Part shown: in pieces, positions 1 to 7,486 of the stretch
Position numbering within the stretch: the stretch's first letter is position 1
How the letters are laid out: each line of letters opens with the position of its first letter
Assembly (NCBI GenBank): GCA_963662155.1
Contig: OY759262.1
Location: 15,817,282-15,881,281 of the forward strand
DNA from: Lamellibrachia columna
Taxonomy: Eukaryota; Annelida; Polychaeta; Sabellida; Siboglinidae
Reading direction: 5' to 3'
Length of the DNA: 64,000 nucleotides
The notes under the pieces: generated by a model
Seen by the model: only the letters and a program-made list of their open reading frames with translations
What the model was told of the DNA's origin: nothing
Databases searched by the model: none
Made by a program: the position numbers and the translations under genes

Positions 1-430
1 GCACCGTAATAACGCACTTCAGTCCATGTTGAAATGAGTCTCCATTCAATTTCAACCACTAAATCCCATATAGGTCAGTGCAACAGAACGCAGTTCGTTT
101 AACAGTCGCTACAACCCATGTTTCGGCCTACGCGGTTGCCTGCCGATAAACGGCTCCGTTCATAGTCCGTCGGATACAAAGTTACGTCAACGCCGATTAT
201 AACATCGACTCGAATATAGGGTAGTGTCGCATTAATTGTTACATAATTATAGGGTAGTGTGGGATACGATACGCGTGCTGCACGCGCGCGTCAGTCGCTA
301 TAATACCCGCTAGGGAGCCGCGTGCTGCACGCGTGCAGCGCGCGCGTCAGTCGCTAGATGGCGCTATAGAGGGCTGCGCATCCGGCTGCGCGCGCAACCG
401 GATGAAGATGTAGACAAAAGTGAAGTTTGA
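1..430. promoter_or_regulatory. GC-rich left edge with duplicated CGTGCTGCACGCG block
   Basis: No gene seen. The block CGCGTGCTGCACGCG followed by CGCGCGTCAGTCGCTA occurs twice (about 269-301 and 317-357). The second copy ends in TCGCTAGATGGCGCTATAG (351-369), which resembles the bilaterian CTCF consensus, and is followed by a CGCGCGCAACCGGA element also found in promoters alpha and beta. It is probably a third, diverged relative of those promoters; function is inferred. Confidence 0.4.
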
Positions 431-985
431 AAAGCTATAAGGTACTACTCATGTCGGCTACCTATTACATATAACTTCATCGCATTATATTTAACAGTTT
501 CATATATATATATTACATTTTGCTTGAGTTTATATAAATTCCCGTCTTGTATTGCGTTCTCGTTTCCCTTGCACTGGTGTGTGCATATTATACACATAGT
601 CCATTTTCTGCTACATTTTCTTTAATGAACGGTCCGATTTCCGTCGTCCAGCGGTTATATTATAGCCATGCATGTCGGCTAATTAATACATATTACATCA
701 TCGCCTTATCTTTACCAGTTTTACTTTTATTACGTCTTATGTCCACTCCATATAACCGCTATAACATGCCTCAGTCCCACATCAATGCCGTCACTGCAAC
801 ATAGTTGCTGTTTTTTTACTGATTAGCTCGACTCCCTTGCTACATTGTTCAGATTGGCATCCTTTGATCTCGCACTATGGCTCACAGCTGGATAAACGCT
901 TCGGTTTACAGTTAACTCCAGTCGTTCGGGCGTCCAGTTAGTATTAGCTCGCCACTCGGACTGGTCACTCCGTCAGGGTCAAGGT
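430..985 (+). promoter_or_regulatory. TATA promoter module, U1
   Basis: Contains TATATAAA at 531-538 directly followed by TTCCCGTCTTGTATTGCG, the motif that follows the TATA box in every copy of this module. Short ORFs here are not conserved in length between copies. It is the second half of a tandem module of about 225 bp; the first half is missing in U1 but present in U2 (9,366) and U5 (43,041). Confidence 0.5.
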
Positions 986-998
986 CACGTGTTGTCGT

Positions 999-1042
999 GG
1001 GTGGGTGGGTGGGTGGGTGGGTGGGTGGGTGGGTGGGTGGGT
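999..1042. repeat. (GGGT)11 minisatellite
   Basis: Eleven uninterrupted GGGT repeats. The same position holds three copies in U2 (10,052-10,063) and four in U5 (43,710-43,725), while promoter beta has irregular GGGGT runs. Four or more GGG tracts on one strand could form a G-quadruplex. Confidence 0.95.
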
Positions 1043-1115
1043 GATATTACGTGTATTTTCTTTGTTCCTATGTCCACTATCGATGACTCCTGGTTATCTT
1101 TCGTTCCTCCTCCAG

Positions 1116-1215
1116 TCGCTAGGGGGCGCTTCGGTTACCCAGAAGGCGCTGCGCACGACTACAACCGTCAGGGGGCGCTCTGATTGGCTGCGCGCGCAAC
1201 CGGAAGTCGTTCATT
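1116..1215 (+). promoter_or_regulatory. Promoter alpha, U1: two CTCF-like motifs, CCAAT, ETS-like site
   Basis: TCGCTAGGGGGCGCT (1116-1130) and CCGTCAGGGGGCGCT (to 1179) fit the CTCF core pattern (TAG/CAG-GGGGCGC). They are followed by GATTGGCTGCG (inverted CCAAT box) and ACCGGAAGT, an ETS-type site. The same order occurs in promoter beta of U2-U5. No TATA box is visible in this part, which looks like a GC-rich promoter. Confidence 0.5.
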
Positions 1216-1317
1216 CTCCGCTAACTACTAACGTCTAAATCGACATGACTTCATGTGCTCCGTCCTGGAGAGTTTGTGTGCTGCAGAGGAAGCAGACAAA
1301 CCAGCACTGCAGCCTGA

Positions 1318-1476
1318 TGGCATGAGATAGAGCCAGGCAAACGCGAGCGGAACTGTGTCGTCTGCTCCGATCATGCTAGGAACATTCACAAAAGGAGTTC
1401 ATACTGGTGTCCTGGATGTGATAGCGGTGTTCATCAACAGTGCTTCCACAAGATGGACCACAAGCGACCAAGATAG
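1318..1476 (+). pseudogene. piggyBac transposase C-terminal zinc-finger remnant
   Basis: A 52-codon open stretch reads RNCVVCS, then YWCPGCD, then VHQQCFHKMDH before a TAG stop. The spacing CxxC...CxxC...CF...H is that of the cysteine-rich C-terminal finger of piggyBac-type (DDE_Tnp_1_7) transposases. The catalytic domain is absent; upstream in-frame there is a TGA. The fragment lies just behind promoter alpha, as if an internal deletion had joined the 5' end of an element to its last coding piece. All cysteines are kept here, unlike in U2 and U5. Confidence 0.7.
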
Positions 1477-2000
1477 TTTGGACATCCAGTGTAGTGTGGA
1501 CGCCTAGTGTAGTGCATGTAGGAAGTAGTTGTAGGAAGACTATTATTTATTATTACATAATGAAAATGCTATGAAAGTTTCATATCAACAATAATGAAAA
1601 ATATAAAGACCTGTAAAAACGTCAACATTTTATGGTTCTACATAAAAATTCGTAAAAAAAAAACTTATGGATATATTTTGTTGATTTTTTTTTTATTTTG
1701 TAGTTTACATGTGTGGCTATATTAGTCTAATTGGACTTGGGAACATAAGATGACTCAATAATTATCTGGCAGCAGGGTGAAATTTCAGGTTATTTACTTT
1801 CCATTTTGATAAATTTCAGCTACTGATTTCTGCATGATGAACTGATGTGATGTATTTCTTATTATATTGTAATAAAGCGTCTTTTTAGCAACAAAATGAT
1901 GCCTCATTCATATTTTTCTGACGATTATTAGCGAAGTTGTTTTTTTTTTTAAACCCATACAAATAGCTCCAAATTCTGTGCACTACACAAGTTTAACATT
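1477..2000 (+). other. Presumed 3' UTR of the piggyBac remnant
   Basis: AT-rich non-coding stretch with no convincing ORF, ending shortly before the putative terminal repeat. It contains an AATAAA signal. Copies in U2 and U5 differ only by small indels. Confidence 0.45.
1871..1876 (+). terminator. AATAAA polyadenylation signal
   Basis: AATAAA with a following T-rich stretch, about 395 bp past the stop codon of the piggyBac remnant; it recurs at 10,931 in U2 and about 44,589 in U5. Confidence 0.5.
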
Positions 2001-2018
2001 GGCCTGCTGCAGGGTTAA
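2001..2018. mobile_element. Candidate piggyBac 3' end with TTAA target site
   Basis: GGCCTGCTGCAGGG is followed by TTAA. piggyBac elements end in a short terminal repeat whose outermost bases are GGG (CCC on the other strand) next to TTAA, so this is a good candidate for the 3' end of the element remnant. In U2 the GGGTTAATACA segment is deleted. No matching 5' end was found. Confidence 0.45.
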
Positions 2019-2067
2019 TACAGCCCGCATTTCGCATTTGGGGTACTTGGCTATGCAAGCGTCCAAG

Positions 2068-2096
2068 TTAATATAAGTATAAGATACTTATATTAA
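2068..2096. repeat. Perfect 13-bp inverted repeat
   Basis: TTAATATAAGTAT and its exact reverse complement are separated by AAG. Conserved in U2 (about 11,116) and U5 (about 44,785). Confidence 0.9.
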
Positions 2097-2262
2097 TATA
2101 CAATATCACTGTATACCCTTTTTAAAGCAATACCTCTCTCCAGTGACTCACATTTCCAGACATACACACCCATTTAGCTATATTCAACCCTGTGCTAAAA
2201 CCAATTCATACAGGATGTCAGTAATCCCTAAAATTATAGTAAACTGAAATTATTTTCCAACA

Positions 2263-3507
2263 GAGGTGGTATCTCAAACTTCCTCAAGTGTCGTGAACAG
2301 AGAGTTGTTGTCGGTGGAGAACACTCGACCTGGACCAACGTTGTTTAGGGTGTACCTCAGGGCATGATACAGGGACTGTTACTTTTCCTGGTATACATTG
2401 ATGATCTACATGACAATATTCACTCCAGTCCGTCTTTTTTTTTGAACTTCAAAAAGATCTATAAAGACTGGCACAATGGGAACATGATTGGCAGATTCAC
2501 TTCAATCCCAAAAACGCTTCATTATGAGACTTACACATGCAGGACATGTAAAACACTTCAATTACACACTAGGAGATTCAGTACTACAGGAAACTGACAT
2601 TCATCCCTATCTAGGAGTCTGTATCGCTAAAGATCTCACCTGGAATAAACATATCCACCAGATCACAGCCTCAGCAAACCGTACCCTTGCATTCATCAGA
2701 CGGAATCTCTACTCATGCCCTTAAAACACCAAAACAACTGCCTTGTTCGTCCACTCCTCAAATATTCATCATCCGTGTGGGACCCCCACACCCAGGTCCT
2801 CATTAACAAAATAGAGATGGTGCAAAGACAGGCGGCTAACTGACAATTTTACAGGAAAGTGAATCATCGACACGTGGATGATCATGACGTACAGTCACGA
2901 TAGCCGTCACAAACATGGCAGCATAAAGTTTGACACCAAGCAAAGTAATTTATGCTCACTTTTGAGGGTATAAATAATTTTGACACTTGGTTTTAGGTTG
3001 GTATTTTGATACATTCTACATATGTATTGATACATATACCAATGATTATATCAATTTTATTTTGCGTATGGCCCATTTTAATGCAACATAATAAAGCTCC
3101 CTTTTATAATGCACCACCAGTGCAAAGACGGGCGGCTCGCTTTTGTCACAACGACTAAACATCCAGAAAAACTGGGTGTGTGTCAGAAATGCTACAAAAA
3201 AGTACACTTAGTACAACTAACAACCAGGAGAACAAACAGACGTCTCACCATATTTAACAAAGCCATCCACGGTCATCTATCCTTGCCTGTCGGAAACCTC
3301 CTCCAGCCCGTCCAATGCCACTCATGGTATCTAAATAGCAAAGCCTTCAATACCATCCACACCAGCAAGAACTGTTACAATTTTTCTTATTTTCCCCGAA
3401 CAATAAAAGATTGCAATTCTCTACAAGACACAATAACTAGCATCACAGAACCACAGCAATTTAAGCAAGCTCTCACACACCTAGTCCAAACAAACATGAC
3501 TAAATAG
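2263..3507 (+). pseudogene. LINE A: dead non-LTR retrotransposon RT, U1
   Basis: Frame-shifted reading gives typical non-LTR reverse transcriptase blocks: FLKCREQRVVV, GVPQG (stop-interrupted), LLFLVYIDDL, then HPYLGVCIAKDLTWNKHI and ANRTLAFIRRNL, then VRPLLKYSSSVWDPHT and a 3' part reading LTTRRTNRRLTIFNKAIHGH. The segment that should hold the catalytic F/YADD box, between LLFLVYIDDL and the LQKDLKRLAQWE helix, is missing, so the enzyme cannot be active. Several stops and a nested insertion break it. Best placed in the CR1/jockey-like group, clade uncertain. Confidence 0.8.
2838..3119. mobile_element. Short insertion nested in LINE A
   Basis: The LINE A frame is interrupted between two near-identical 18-bp copies of GTGCAAAGAC(A/G)GGCGGCT (2820-2837 and 3120-3137). 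The 282 bp between them are non-coding and AT-rich, like a small non-autonomous insertion with a target-site duplication. The U5 copy is internally shortened. Confidence 0.55.
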
Positions 3508-3777
3508 CATGCGCACCCAACACTGACTGTTTGACTCCATATGAGTGTTGGCCAAGACAAGATCTGGGTCGCAAACACCCAAACTTGTGATCCTGGTCGC
3601 AGTGACCAAAATCATAAGATGGACGAGGTGGTGCGGCAACAGGGTCGAGGTGACAGTGTTTCGACACCAATTAGTATGTGACAATCTATCTTCCCCTTTG
3701 TAGTTTCAGAAAATACAGTCAGGTGTTTTCAAACATAACACATTTGTTGTAGTTTTATTGATTAAGTTTTCCTCTCC

Positions 3778-4419
3778 ATGTCAAGCTTTCTGACAACAGC
3801 CTCTTTTCAACTCCACGCTAATATTAATGTTATCAGAAAATGTAAGAAAGACAAAGGAACTATTATTGCTGATAGTATTGCTGAAAAGATATGTCAAAGA
3901 GATCCACGTAAATTCTGGAAAGATGTTAAGCATCGTGTAAACAGCAACACTAAAATTCCTACTAACATCGATGGTGTACATGGCGATGACAACATAAGAT
4001 CAATGTGGAAGCATCACTATGAAAATATTTTTAATACTGTACAAGACAGTGGTGATAAAGCGTACATTGATTTATGCCAGGATGACATTGATTTTAACAC
4101 TGATATGACTGTAGACGCTGGCGAGATGACGATAATTATTAATGATTTGTCTTGCAATGAGTCGCCAGGACTGGATGGTCTTACAGCAGAACACATGAAG
4201 TATGCGGACTCCCAACTCTTGGTACTGCTCTCTGTCCTTGTGTCCTCTATCCTGGTGCATGGGTATATACCGAAAGTAATCACTGAGTCTGTCTTTGTAC
4301 CGGTTATTAAAGACAAGAATAGGTGTGTAAACGACAAAGGCAATTACAGGCCTATATGCCTCTCTAACATAGGTTCCAAGATTGTAGAAGCTGTATTACT
4401 CAATCGTATGGATGTTTAA
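3778..4419 (+). pseudogene. LINE B: N-terminal RT fragment, U1
   Basis: 213 codons reading FWKDVKHRV, then SPGLDGLTAEHMKYA, PVIKDKNRCVNDKGNYRPIC and LSNIGSKIVEAVLLNRM: the linker and first RT blocks of a non-LTR retrotransposon of L1/RTE-like organisation. It ends at RT block 2, before the F/YADD catalytic site, so it is a fragment. It is a different family from LINE A just upstream. The sequence is very well conserved between units, which reflects recent array duplication rather than selection. Confidence 0.85.
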
Positions 4420-4599
4420 AAACGTATGGATGTTTAAAAACATAAACTAGATAGTTCGGAATAACTGTCATGATAACAACATTAATTTTACAAAAAAATT
4501 CAGGATACACAACATTATGACGTAAATATCAATCTTTGCGTTGGTACTTGCCCTTGGTGCTGCCAGTCAATATTTCTCGTAATAATATTTATCATAGAA

Positions 4600-5141
4600 A
4601 GGGTAACGGTGGGATGAATTTCAAAACAATAATATCGTTACGTCTCTTTCGTAGGGAATAACGTATTCGACTGAACCTCACTGAATGTGTCCTCGAAAAA
4701 CATACTGATACGCTTGCACGACGATTATTTCCAGATAATTTGACGGCAGCCACGTTCATGGTGGAGTCCAGAACAGTCAGATCTGCTGACGGTCGATATT
4801 CTAGAAGCAATATGTCGGGCCATAGACGAGTTTATCATTTCATACTTCCAGAATTTCTGTCCACCGAAATCGAGTGCACGTCACATCGCCAACTTTCGGA
4901 ACAAGACGTGTGCTGACATCTCCGATGACAACATCACGAGGCGCACTCTCGAGAGGGCCATGTCGTCGAAGCCCTCACACAGGTCGGTCCGGCCATGTCA
5001 GTGGCCGCCTTGACTTTTGCCAGCAGTGCTTTGGTGCTCACGTCATCAATTGAACCATACCGACAGTTAGGCATCTTCCTCGTTGTTGTCATGTGCTTCA
5101 GCTGTATTTACATCGGAAATGGAATATCATTTCAAAAGTGA
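4600..5141 (+). pseudogene. Patched/Dispatched-like (sterol-sensing domain) fragment, U1
   Basis: The frame ending at TGA 5139-5141 reads EALTQVGPAMSVAALTFASS, then EPYRQLGIFLVVVMC. This is the pattern of a transmembrane hairpin in the sterol-sensing/RND domain of Dispatched- and Patched-like proteins. The stretch before it is open in other frames (TRRTLERAMSSKP; upstream LARRLFPDNLTAATF...VYHFILPEFLSTE) and needs frameshifts to join. Only a small part of a protein of about 1,000 residues is present. In U2-U4 a TAG interrupts the upstream frame. Confidence 0.5.
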
Positions 5142-5504
5142 ATCCTTGTCAAATGCATGTACCATGTAGTTTAAGCGGTTACATAGAGCCCCGATGTTGG
5201 CTAGCAGTACTAGGAAAAAAGGAATCTTGTGTTTCTCTGCCATAAAGGACAGGATACAAACAACAACCGCAATTGCAGGACAACCTACAGCGGTTAAGAG
5301 AGTTGGTGTTTAAGCCTGAGCAGAAGACGTCCTGAATATATGGACATGGTTCTGGCATTTGAACTGTTCCCAGGTCATGTCAAAACAATCGACAGTAGGG
5401 TGGGCCAAAAATAAAAATAAAATTGCTGATGTTTCCAAAATAAACTCCAAAAACCCCACCCTACGACAACCCCTAAATGGAGTCTCTCCTGGCCACCATG
5501 ATGA
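5142..5504. other. Non-coding spacer before the RPA-like ORF
   Basis: No gene seen. It contains an inverted GTAGGGTGGG / CCCACCCTAC pair (about 5,395 and 5,456) around an A-rich centre. The A-rich part differs between units. Confidence 0.4.
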
Positions 5505-5843
5505 CAAAAATGTCAGCAGTGTAACAAACGTGTGAGTCCTGAACACAATGGGTATGTGTGTCCGATCCATCGATGGCAGCGTGGTCCGGTGTATAAGTTC
5601 GCTCTGCGTATCCTCCTACAAGACGCCATTGGCAGTGAAGTGTGGGCAACTTTATTTAATGACAAGGCTGTCCAGGTGTTGGGATTCACGGGTAACGCCT
5701 ACATGAGCATGAAGTCTGACGCCGAGCGGTATGCAGCACTGGACATGTTGCGGGGGGCCCAAGTCATGGTGACCATTAGGAAACGCGTAGCGGGACAGTA
5801 TGTAAATTACACGGTGTCAGACATGGAAGTAGTCACCGTGTGA
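5505..5843 (+). CDS. RPA1 C-terminal-like zinc-ribbon/OB-fold ORF, U1
   Basis: 112 codons open from a stop at 5,502. It begins QKCQQCNKRVSPEHNGYVCP and continues HRWQRGPVYKFALRILLQD, SEVWATLFNDKAVQVLG. This is the layout of the C-terminal ssDNA-binding OB fold (DBD-C) of replication protein A large subunit: a zinc ribbon inserted in an OB fold, followed by the 'W-T-F-E-A-ILG' strand. The metal ligands here would be Cys3, Cys6, Cys19 and His22 (CCCH instead of CCCC). RPA-like proteins bind single-stranded DNA in replication and are also carried by Helitrons and viruses. The frame is open before the first in-frame ATG at 5,511-5,550, so the start may come from an upstream exon. The stop TGA is followed at once by TTCTGTTGACAG, the next acceptor. 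Confidence 0.68.
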   Translation, partial: QKCQQCNKRVSPEHNGYVCPIHRWQRGPVYKFALRILLQDAIGSEVWATLFNDKAVQVLGFTGNAYMSMKSDAERYAALDMLRGAQVMVTIRKRVAGQYVNYTVSDMEVVTV

Positions 5844-5855
5844 TTCTGTTGACAG

Positions 5856-6407
5856 GCTGACGCCGCCGCTGCTGCTGCAGCTACTGCAAGCAGTGACGTC
5901 GTCAGGGAGGGAAGCGCGAAGGTAATGGAATGGTTACGTACTAATAGTTCTGAAATACTATTCTCCTCCTCGGTGGAAAGTTGTACACCGCCACCACTAA
6001 TTAGAATAACAGATGACGAGGGGGAGGATAGCACGTCACAGCCCGATGTCATATCTATAAGCAGTAGCGATGATATGGAGGCTACGGTGAGTGGTCTAGA
6101 TAGGATACGTGATCGATCCGAATCCATGACGAACGAAAATAACTTCTATAAGGCGCTAGAGGTCGCCAGCGTTCGATATGCCTGTGACGAGGTGAACCGC
6201 ATAATGAATTTAACGGACGACAAGGAGCGTTACGTACCATCGTCCAGCATGGTCATGCACGTCTTGCGGTGGCTATCGATAGATGTCATCGCAACGTGTG
6301 GGAACATGCATTGGCGTCACCAAGTGACAGATTTGGTTAGAAAGAGTATGTACGAACGATACAGCGATATACAGGGCGACGCGGATGAATATGCCGAATG
6401 TAACTAG
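5856..6407 (+). CDS. Ala-rich/SUMO-interaction-motif ORF, U1
   Basis: The exon starts behind TTCTGTTGACAG and is open for 183 codons: ADAAAAAAATASSDVVREG, then MEWLRTNSSE (ATG 5,925), TPPPLIRITDDEGE, and PDVISISSSDD. The last is a hydrophobic core followed by Ser and acidic residues, as in SUMO-interacting motifs. The C-terminal part (VPSSSMVMHVLRWLSIDVI...HQVTDLVRKSMYERY) looks helical and may be remotely related to the A-D exon family. Candidate phase-0 donors lie at 5,921/5,922 (AAG|GTAATG) and 6,086/6,087 (ACG|GTGAGT). No known family is recognised; a nuclear regulatory role is inferred from composition only. Confidence 0.6.
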   Translation, partial: ADAAAAAAATASSDVVREGSAKVMEWLRTNSSEILFSSSVESCTPPPLIRITDDEGEDSTSQPDVISISSSDDMEATVSGLDRIRDRSESMTNENNFYKALEVASVRYACDEVNRIMNLTDDKERYVPSSSMVMHVLRWLSIDVIATCGNMHWRHQVTDLVRKSMYERYSDIQGDADEYAECN

Positions 6408-6424
6408 TGCTTTCTGTTCAATAG

Positions 6425-7147
6425 ATAAGCAACGGCCTACGGTTGTTGCGTAGAGCATATGAAGACGAAGAGGGGAAGGAGGTGGCGTCATCGCGCAAAA
6501 GAAAGACAACAGCCCCGGCAGATGACGACACCAGAGTGGTGAAGCACCGCTGCACTGGCGCACGATTAACACCAACATCAGCAGACACATCCCAAGACTA
6601 CTGCGACTCACCACCAGCAGCGCAGGAGATACCGTGGGGACCGCTGTACCAAGATAAGTCTGATGATGATGCTATCGCCTCATCCCCCGCTCATGAGGAT
6701 GATGACGACGACGACTTTACGTTCAGCCCCGCTTCGCCACCGCTCACACAAAGGACGGAGGATGAGAGGGCAGCGCCACCAACGACGCTCTACGTCTTCC
6801 CGGACGCAACCGTCGTGCTGAAGCCAGACGGCGGGTGCGTCCGCATAGCAGACCAACACACCATCACCCAACCGAAACCGTCGACGTCGACCATCGAGGA
6901 CGATGATGAGGATGAGCCCGCTGCCGACCAAGCGCATGCCAGCAATTTGAACAGCAAGGTGTGGTTCATGACGATGGAGGATGTCATTTCACACATTATA
7001 ACGAATCAGTGGAGGGCAACCGCCCCACCCACATTAGAGGAAGTTACCGTGGACGTTTGCCAAGCACTGGCAGCTACGATACTGTCGGCAGCGTTCCAGG
7101 AAATTATGATGGCATATGCTCGTATCAACATCCGTCGACAGCCGTAG
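6425..7147 (+). CDS. Acidic, disordered regulatory-like ORF, U1
   Basis: Open in phase 0 for 240 codons from the acceptor TTTCTGTTCAATAG. It has a basic patch SSRKRKTT near the start (possible nuclear signal), Asp/Glu runs (HEDDDDDDFTF; EDDDEDEPAAD), Pro/Ser/Thr-rich linkers, and an ordered-looking C-terminus with the helix TVDVCQALAATILSAAFQEI. A candidate phase-0 donor AACAGCAAG|GTGTGG lies at 6,958/6,959, just before the C-terminal helices. Composition resembles viral or cellular transcription activators, but no family is recognised. Intact in U1, U3 and U5, broken in U2 and U4. Confidence 0.6.
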   Translation: MSNGLRLLRRAYEDEEGKEVASSRKRKTTAPADDDTRVVKHRCTGARLTPTSADTSQDYCDSPPAAQEIPWGPLYQDKSDDDAIASSPAHEDDDDDDFTFSPASPPLTQRTEDERAAPPTTLYVFPDATVVLKPDGGCVRIADQHTITQPKPSTSTIEDDDEDEPAADQAHASNLNSKVWFMTMEDVISHIITNQWRATAPPTLEEVTVDVCQALAATILSAAFQEIMMAYARINIRRQP

Positions 7148-7200
7148 TATGTGAACAGTAGTCAGTAGTGAGTTAGTTAGGTAGTAGTAGTAGTCAGTAG

Positions 7201-7290
7201 GAGTAACATTATAACCACGGTATAGGAACATTAGTATTATTGTTGTTATGTAGGAGTAACATTTTAACCACGGTATATGAACATTAGTAT
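7201..7290. repeat. Truncated 53-56 bp intronic repeats, U1
   Basis: Two copies of the GAGTAACATT(A/T)TAACCACGGTAT repeat seen in full in U2 (16,218-16,379). The array breaks off at about 7,290 and runs into TATATATATGATCCATACTTG of the NADAR gene start, marking the U1 deletion junction. Confidence 0.8.
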
Positions 7291-7300
7291 TATATATATG

Positions 7301-7330
7301 ATCCATACTTGTGTTAAAACACGCATTCAC
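7301..7330 (-). pseudogene. NADAR gene 5' remnant, U1
   Basis: Only the first ten codons (MNACFNTSMD, ATG at 7,330 on the minus strand) of the NADAR ORF of U3/U4 remain; the rest is replaced by the junction with the repeats. Confidence 0.65.
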
Positions 7331-7486
7331 TGCATTACATAAACGAGTGCTGTCACCTCGATTTTTTGTCCGTTCGCCAGACGGTCTTATCTGTCAGGTC
7401 TATAGATAGAACTCCCGTCGCGTTCGCGTCAACAATATTTCCCCTATATATAGCACTCCCGTCGTGTTCTCGTCATCATCGTCAAC
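7331..7486 (+). promoter_or_regulatory. TATA promoter of the membrane-anchored gene, U1
   Basis: CTATATATAG (TATA at 7,445-7,452) is followed by CACTCCCGTCGTGTTCTCGTC and an ATG 42 bp from the TATA start. A second CTATAGATAGAACTCCCGTCG copy precedes it by about 45 bp. The CTCCCGTC...TTCTCGTC motif is shared with the other promoter modules. In U3/U4 the region would be bidirectional, with the NADAR gene on the other side. Confidence 0.6.

Noticed and set aside
547..804. 85-codon ORF in the TATA promoter module
   Set aside because: Frame length changes between module copies and the region carries TATA and other regulatory-like blocks; treated as non-coding.
999..1042. GGGT run as telomere sequence
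   Set aside because: It is GGGT, not TTAGGG, is interstitial, and is only 44 bp.
989..1238. ORFs through the GGGT repeat
   Set aside because: Low-complexity translation (GGWVGGWVGG) that disappears when the repeat shortens in U2 and U5.
3387..3684. Minus-strand ORFs opposite LINE A
   Set aside because: Antisense of a degenerate RT; no motif.
5807..6614. Minus-strand ORFs of 106 and 113 codons opposite the SIM and acidic ORFs
   Set aside because: They are antisense shadows: poly-Ala/Ser composition mirrors the sense codons, and they have no promoter or motif of their own.
6680..6996. Minus-strand Val/Arg-rich ORFs opposite the acidic ORF
   Set aside because: Complement of GAY/GAN-rich Asp/Glu codons; no independent support.
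5505..7147. Naming the cassette an endogenous herpesvirus, polinton or Helitron
   Set aside because: No polymerase, capsid, Rep/helicase, integrase or complete terminal repeats are present; RPA-like, NADAR and acidic proteins alone do not decide between these.
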